This document shows positions 61,091-64,000 of a stretch of DNA of 64,000 nt, one piece after another. This DNA comes from Cellulomonas denverensis (GTDB taxonomy: Bacteria; Actinomycetota; Actinomycetes; Actinomycetales; Cellulomonadaceae). The notes under the pieces were generated by a model that saw only the letters and a program-made list of their open reading frames with translations, was not told where the DNA came from and made no database searches. The stretch covers positions 434,001-498,000 of the forward strand of contig NZ_JAAXOX010000003.1 in the NCBI RefSeq assembly GCF_012396125.1, in the 5' to 3' direction. Within the stretch, counting starts at the first letter, position 1. Each line of letters starts with the position of its first letter. Both the position numbers and the translations under genes were made by a program.

Positions 61091-61648
61091 ATGAGCGACG
61101 GCGGCATGTTCCGCAGGGTGTCCGGGATGAAGACCGGGTACCACACGGAGGAGGTCGACGACTTCTTCGCTCACGCCCGGACCGTGTACGAGCAGGGACC
61201 GGCCGGCGCGCTCACCGGGAAGGACGTACGCACCGTCGCCTTCGACCTGGTGCGGCACGGGTACTCCACCACCGCGGTGGACGCCGCGCTGGACCGCCTG
61301 GAGGCCGCCTTCGTGGCGCGGTCCCGGGCCGACTTCATCAACGAGCGTGGCCGTCAGGCCTGGCTGGAGCACCTGGCCGACCAGGCCCGCACGCTGTACG
61401 GCCGGCTCACCCGTCCGGACGGGGAGCGCTTCGCCCCGCCGACCGGCCGGAAGACCGGCTATGACGCCGCGCAGGTGGACGACCTGTGCCACCGCCTGAT
61501 CGCCTACTTCGACCGGAACGAGCCGCTGGCCGCCCAGGAACTGCGCACCGCGGTCTTCGCCCGGGCCCGGGGCAACCACGCCTACGACGAGGGACCGGTG
61601 GACGCCTTCCTGGAGCGGGCGGTCGACGTCCTGCTCGCCGCGGAGTGA
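61091..61648 (+). CDS. DivIVA-domain protein with duplicated motif pairs
   Basis: The 185-residue protein is built of four related segments in an A-B-A-B order: [20 protein letters not shown] (7-26), [20 protein letters not shown] (45-64), [14 protein letters not shown] (119-132) and [20 protein letters not shown] (150-169). These match the DivI1A motif of TIGR03544. DivIVA proteins mark negative membrane curvature in actinomycetes, but this one lacks the long coiled coil. It starts 3 bp after rlmN, so it is probably co-expressed. Confidence 0.82.
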   Translation: MSDGGMFRRVSGMKTGYHTEEVDDFFAHARTVYEQGPAGALTGKDVRTVAFDLVRHGYSTTAVDAALDRLEAAFVARSRADFINERGRQAWLEHLADQARTLYGRLTRPDGERFAPPTGRKTGYDAAQVDDLCHRLIAYFDRNEPLAAQELRTAVFARARGNHAYDEGPVDAFLERAVDVLLAAE

Positions 61649-61658
61649 GCCGGGCGGC

Positions 61659-62846
61659 ATGACCGCGCCCCGCGAGGTCGTCCTGCTCGGCTGCACCGGC
61701 TCGATCGGGGTCCAGGCCGAGGACGTGATCCGGCGCAACCCCGGGCGGTTCCGGGTCACCGGACTGGCCGCCGGGGGAGCCGACCCCGAGGCGCTGGCAG
61801 CCCAGGCGGTGCGACTCGGCGCGCAGACCGTCGCGGTCGCCGACCCGGGCGCCGCCGGTGCGGTGCTCGCCGCCTACACCCGGCACGCCGCGACCGCCGG
61901 TCTGCGCCAGGCCGGCATCGAACTGCTCACCGGGCCGGAGGCCGCCGCCCAACTGGCGGCCCGGCCGGCGGACGTGGTGCTGAACGGCATCACCGGGTCG
62001 GTCGGCCTCGGTCCCACCCTCGCCGCGCTGACCGCGGGCAACACCCTGGCGCTGGCGAACAAGGAGTCCCTGGTGGTCGGCGGCGCCCTGGTGCGGGCCG
62101 CCCAGCAGCGCCCCGGGCAGATCGTCCCGGTGGACTCCGAGCACTCCGCGATCGCCCAGGCGCTGCGTGGGGGCCGCCGCGAGGAGGTGCGCCGCCTGGT
62201 GCTGACCGCCTCCGGTGGGCCGTTCCGCGGCCGCACCCCCGACCAGCTCACCGCGGTCACCCCGGAGCAGGCGCTGGCGCACCCCACCTGGCGGATGGGC
62301 CCGGTGGTGACGATCAACTCGGCCACCCTGGTGAACAAGGGCCTGGAGCTGATCGAGGCGCACTGGCTGTTCGACGTCCCGGCGGCGGACATCGAGGTGG
62401 TGGTGCACCCGCAGTCGGTGGTGCACTCGATGGTCGAGTTCACCGACGGGTCGACGCTGGCGCAGGCCTCGCCGCCGGACATGCGGCTGCCGATCGCGCT
62501 CGGACTGAGCTGGCCGGACCGGGTGCCGGAGACCGTGCCGCCCTGCGACTGGAGCACGGCGGCCACCTGGACCTTCGAACCGCTGGACTCCGGGACGTTC
62601 CCGGCGGTGGGACTCGCGCGGGCGGCAGTGGCGGCCTCGGCGACCCACCCGGCGGTGCTGAACGCGGCCAACGAGGTCGCGGTGGCGGCGTTCCTGGCCG
62701 GGGCGTGCCCGTTCCCGGCGATCGTGGCCACCGTTGAGCGGGTGCTGTCCGAGCACCGGGACGGGGTGGACACCACCACGCTCGACCAGGTGCTCGCGGC
62801 GCAGGAGTGGGGCCGGGTGCGCGCGACCGAGCTGCTGGGGCGCTAG
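61659..62846 (+). CDS. dxr: 1-deoxy-D-xylulose-5-phosphate reductoisomerase
   Basis: DXR catalyses the second step of the non-mevalonate isoprenoid pathway, using NADPH. The 395 residues show [56 protein letters not shown] and [31 protein letters not shown], and [15 protein letters not shown] 61659 lies 10 bp after the DivIVA-like gene with GAGCCGGGCGG upstream. In many actinobacteria ispG and an M50 protease follow; here a FAD oxidase lies opposite instead. Confidence 0.95.
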   Translation: MTAPREVVLLGCTGSIGVQAEDVIRRNPGRFRVTGLAAGGADPEALAAQAVRLGAQTVAVADPGAAGAVLAAYTRHAATAGLRQAGIELLTGPEAAAQLAARPADVVLNGITGSVGLGPTLAALTAGNTLALANKESLVVGGALVRAAQQRPGQIVPVDSEHSAIAQALRGGRREEVRRLVLTASGGPFRGRTPDQLTAVTPEQALAHPTWRMGPVVTINSATLVNKGLELIEAHWLFDVPAADIEVVVHPQSVVHSMVEFTDGSTLAQASPPDMRLPIALGLSWPDRVPETVPPCDWSTAATWTFEPLDSGTFPAVGLARAAVAASATHPAVLNAANEVAVAAFLAGACPFPAIVATVERVLSEHRDGVDTTTLDQVLAAQEWGRVRATELLGR

Positions 62847-62852
62847 CCGGTC

Positions 62853-64000
62853 TCAGGCCCAGCCGTGTTCGGCGGCCCGGGTGAGCGCGCCGTCCGACCC
62901 GGTGAGCAGGTCCGCGAGCACCCGCCCGGAGAGGTTCGCCGCCGCGAGCGGTTCCGGGCCGTGCCCGCCGATCCACGCCAGGCCGTCCGCGGTGACGCCC
63001 ACCGGGTAGGGGTCGGCGGCGGCGCGGGTCCAGGACCAGGCGTGGCTGACCGGCACCGTGGCCAGGTCGGGGAACAGGTCGGCGGACATCGCGCGCAGCC
63101 GGCGCACCGCCCGGGCCGTGGCGCCCCGGTGGGCCGGATCCGATGCGGTGGCGTTGGTGCCGGCCTGACGGCGGGAGACCGCCCCGACCGCTGCCCCGGC
63201 CCAGTAGGCGCCGGCCGGTCGGGTACCGCCGGGCCGTCGCCCGAGCCCCGGGAGGACGCCGATCAGGACGAGCCGGTCGTCCGACGTCCGGACCGCGCGC
63301 AGGTCCGGCGGTTCGGCGGGGAGTGCGCCCCACGGCTGGGCCACGCCCCCGAGTCTGCGGCGGGCCGGGCGGTCGGGGGCGGCGGGGGCGTGGGCGTGGG
63401 CGTGGGAGGGCTCCGTCCCCTGCCCCACCGCGGCCGTCCGCCCGACGGGCCAGGGCCACCCACCCGAGCGGGCCACGTGCAGCAGCTGGCCGCGCCGCAG
63501 CCCGATCCGCTCCCAGCGCGCCGCCTCGATCGGCACCGTCGCCAGCGCGACCTCGCCCACGGTCCGCGGCGACCAGACTCCGCCCGGCACGGTGGCCGCC
63601 CCGGTGGCCTGGACGATCCGGTCGGCCCGGACGGTGCCCTGGTCGGTGACGACGGCGCCGGGGCTGATCCGCACCGCCCGGGTGTGCTCGGCGATCCGGG
63701 CGCCCCGGGACTCCAGGGCGCCGGCGAGCCCACGCAACAGCCGGACCGGGTGCACGGTGGCGCAGTCCGCGGTGCTGACCCCGCCCAGGGCGCCGGGCAC
63801 CAGGACCCGGCGGCCCAGCGCTCCTGGGTCCAGCGACTGGTCGTCGGCACCCGGGTCCAGGGCGGCACGCACCCGGGCCAGCGAGCGGGGGTCCCGGGCG
63901 ACCCGCAGCGCGCCGCGGAACCGGAAGTCGCACTCGATCTCCTCGGCCGCCGCGGTGCCGCCGACCTCGACCACCGCGTCCCGCAGCAGCGCGGTGGCCA
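62853..64000 (-). CDS. FAD-dependent oxidoreductase (DAO family), 5' end outside window
   Basis: The frame is open through the right edge, so the N-terminal FAD-binding loop is missing; 381 codons are visible. What remains shows D-amino-acid oxidase-like features: RIVQATGAATVPGG, GQLLHVARSGG, and the C-terminal cofactor segment DPYPVGVTADGLAWIGGHGPEPLAAANLSGRVLADLL. Glycine oxidase (ThiO) or another amine oxidase are candidates. A Pro/Ala/Arg-rich insertion with a HAHAHA run lies in the middle. It converges on dxr with 6 bp between stops. Confidence 0.75.
   Translation of the reverse strand, partial: ATALLRDAVVEVGGTAAAEEIECDFRFRGALRVARDPRSLARVRAALDPGADDQSLDPGALGRRVLVPGALGGVSTADCATVHPVRLLRGLAGALESRGARIAEHTRAVRISPGAVVTDQGTVRADRIVQATGAATVPGGVWSPRTVGEVALATVPIEAARWERIGLRRGQLLHVARSGGWPWPVGRTAAVGQGTEPSHAHAHAPAAPDRPARRRLGGVAQPWGALPAEPPDLRAVRTSDDRLVLIGVLPGLGRRPGGTRPAGAYWAGAAVGAVSRRQAGTNATASDPAHRGATARAVRRLRAMSADLFPDLATVPVSHAWSWTRAAADPYPVGVTADGLAWIGGHGPEPLAAANLSGRVLADLLTGSDGALTRAAEHGWA

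Overview
The window is chromosomal DNA from a very GC-rich actinomycete. Almost every codon ends in G or C, GTG starts are common, and the gene order is a classic actinobacterial backbone: ileS-folC, smc-ftsY-amt-glnK-glnD-ffh, rpsP-khpA-rimM-trmD-rplS-lepB-rnhB-DUF2469-YraN-comM-dprA-xerC-whiG, then rpsB-tsf-pyrH-frr-cdsA-rlmN-dxr. A proposed F420-0 ABC transporter beside cofD, a WhiG/FliA-type sigma factor and a PTS-type dihydroxyacetone kinase suggest the Micrococcales, perhaps near Cellulomonadaceae. That placement is inference from gene content.

Region by region. 1-2.7 kb: the 3' end of a secreted BACON-repeat protein, an MFS exporter and a small unknown protein. 2.7-11.4 kb: a coenzyme F420 neighbourhood. 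It holds an F420-dependent LLM-class oxidoreductase, cofE, cofC, cofD and a periplasmic-binding/permease/ATPase importer whose last gene overlaps cofD. Small genes lie in between: a YbjQ-like protein, an HhH-GPD protein, a DUF1801 protein and a serine hydrolase. 11.6-14.2 kb: SDR, RibD-like reductase, HAD phosphatase and phosphoribosyltransferase. 14.2-24.9 kb: a T-box leader, ileS and folC, then a dhaKLM operon, a TetR regulator and a DHA2-type efflux pump. These appear inserted between folC and its usual followers DUF4233 and ndk. 24.9-30 kb: a SNF2 helicase and a DUF222/HNH nuclease with a C-terminal 10-residue repeat, both on the minus strand.

30.2-43.5 kb: smc, a small membrane protein, ftsY, amt-glnK-glnD (nitrogen), ffh, an amidohydrolase and an M16-type peptidase. 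FtsY and Ffh are the two GTPases of co-translational membrane targeting. Amt, GlnK and GlnD are the ammonium sensing and uptake module. GlnD here ends directly after its HD domain and has no ACT domains. 43.5-55.4 kb: ribosome biogenesis, signal peptidase, RNase HII, competence and recombination genes, XerC, a WhiG-like sigma factor and an M23 peptidase. 55.4-64 kb: ribosomal protein S2, EF-Ts, UMP kinase, ribosome recycling factor, CDP-diglyceride synthetase, RlmN, a DivIVA-repeat protein, DXR and a truncated FAD oxidase.

The most unusual points are these. (1) Two tandem 71-bp units lie between comM and dprA. Each is an intact 24-codon gene made of a dprA-like head and a comM-like tail, chained by GTGA stop-start overlaps. 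(2) The M23 peptidase frame has no stop and runs about 1.1 kb antisense through whiG. (3) Two strong perfect inverted repeats lie upstream of dhaK. (4) A 15-bp hairpin sits at the start of glnD. (5) A series of TANNNT boxes lies exactly 6-7 nt before start codons, implying leaderless mRNAs. No tRNA, rRNA, CRISPR array, insertion sequence or prophage was recognised.
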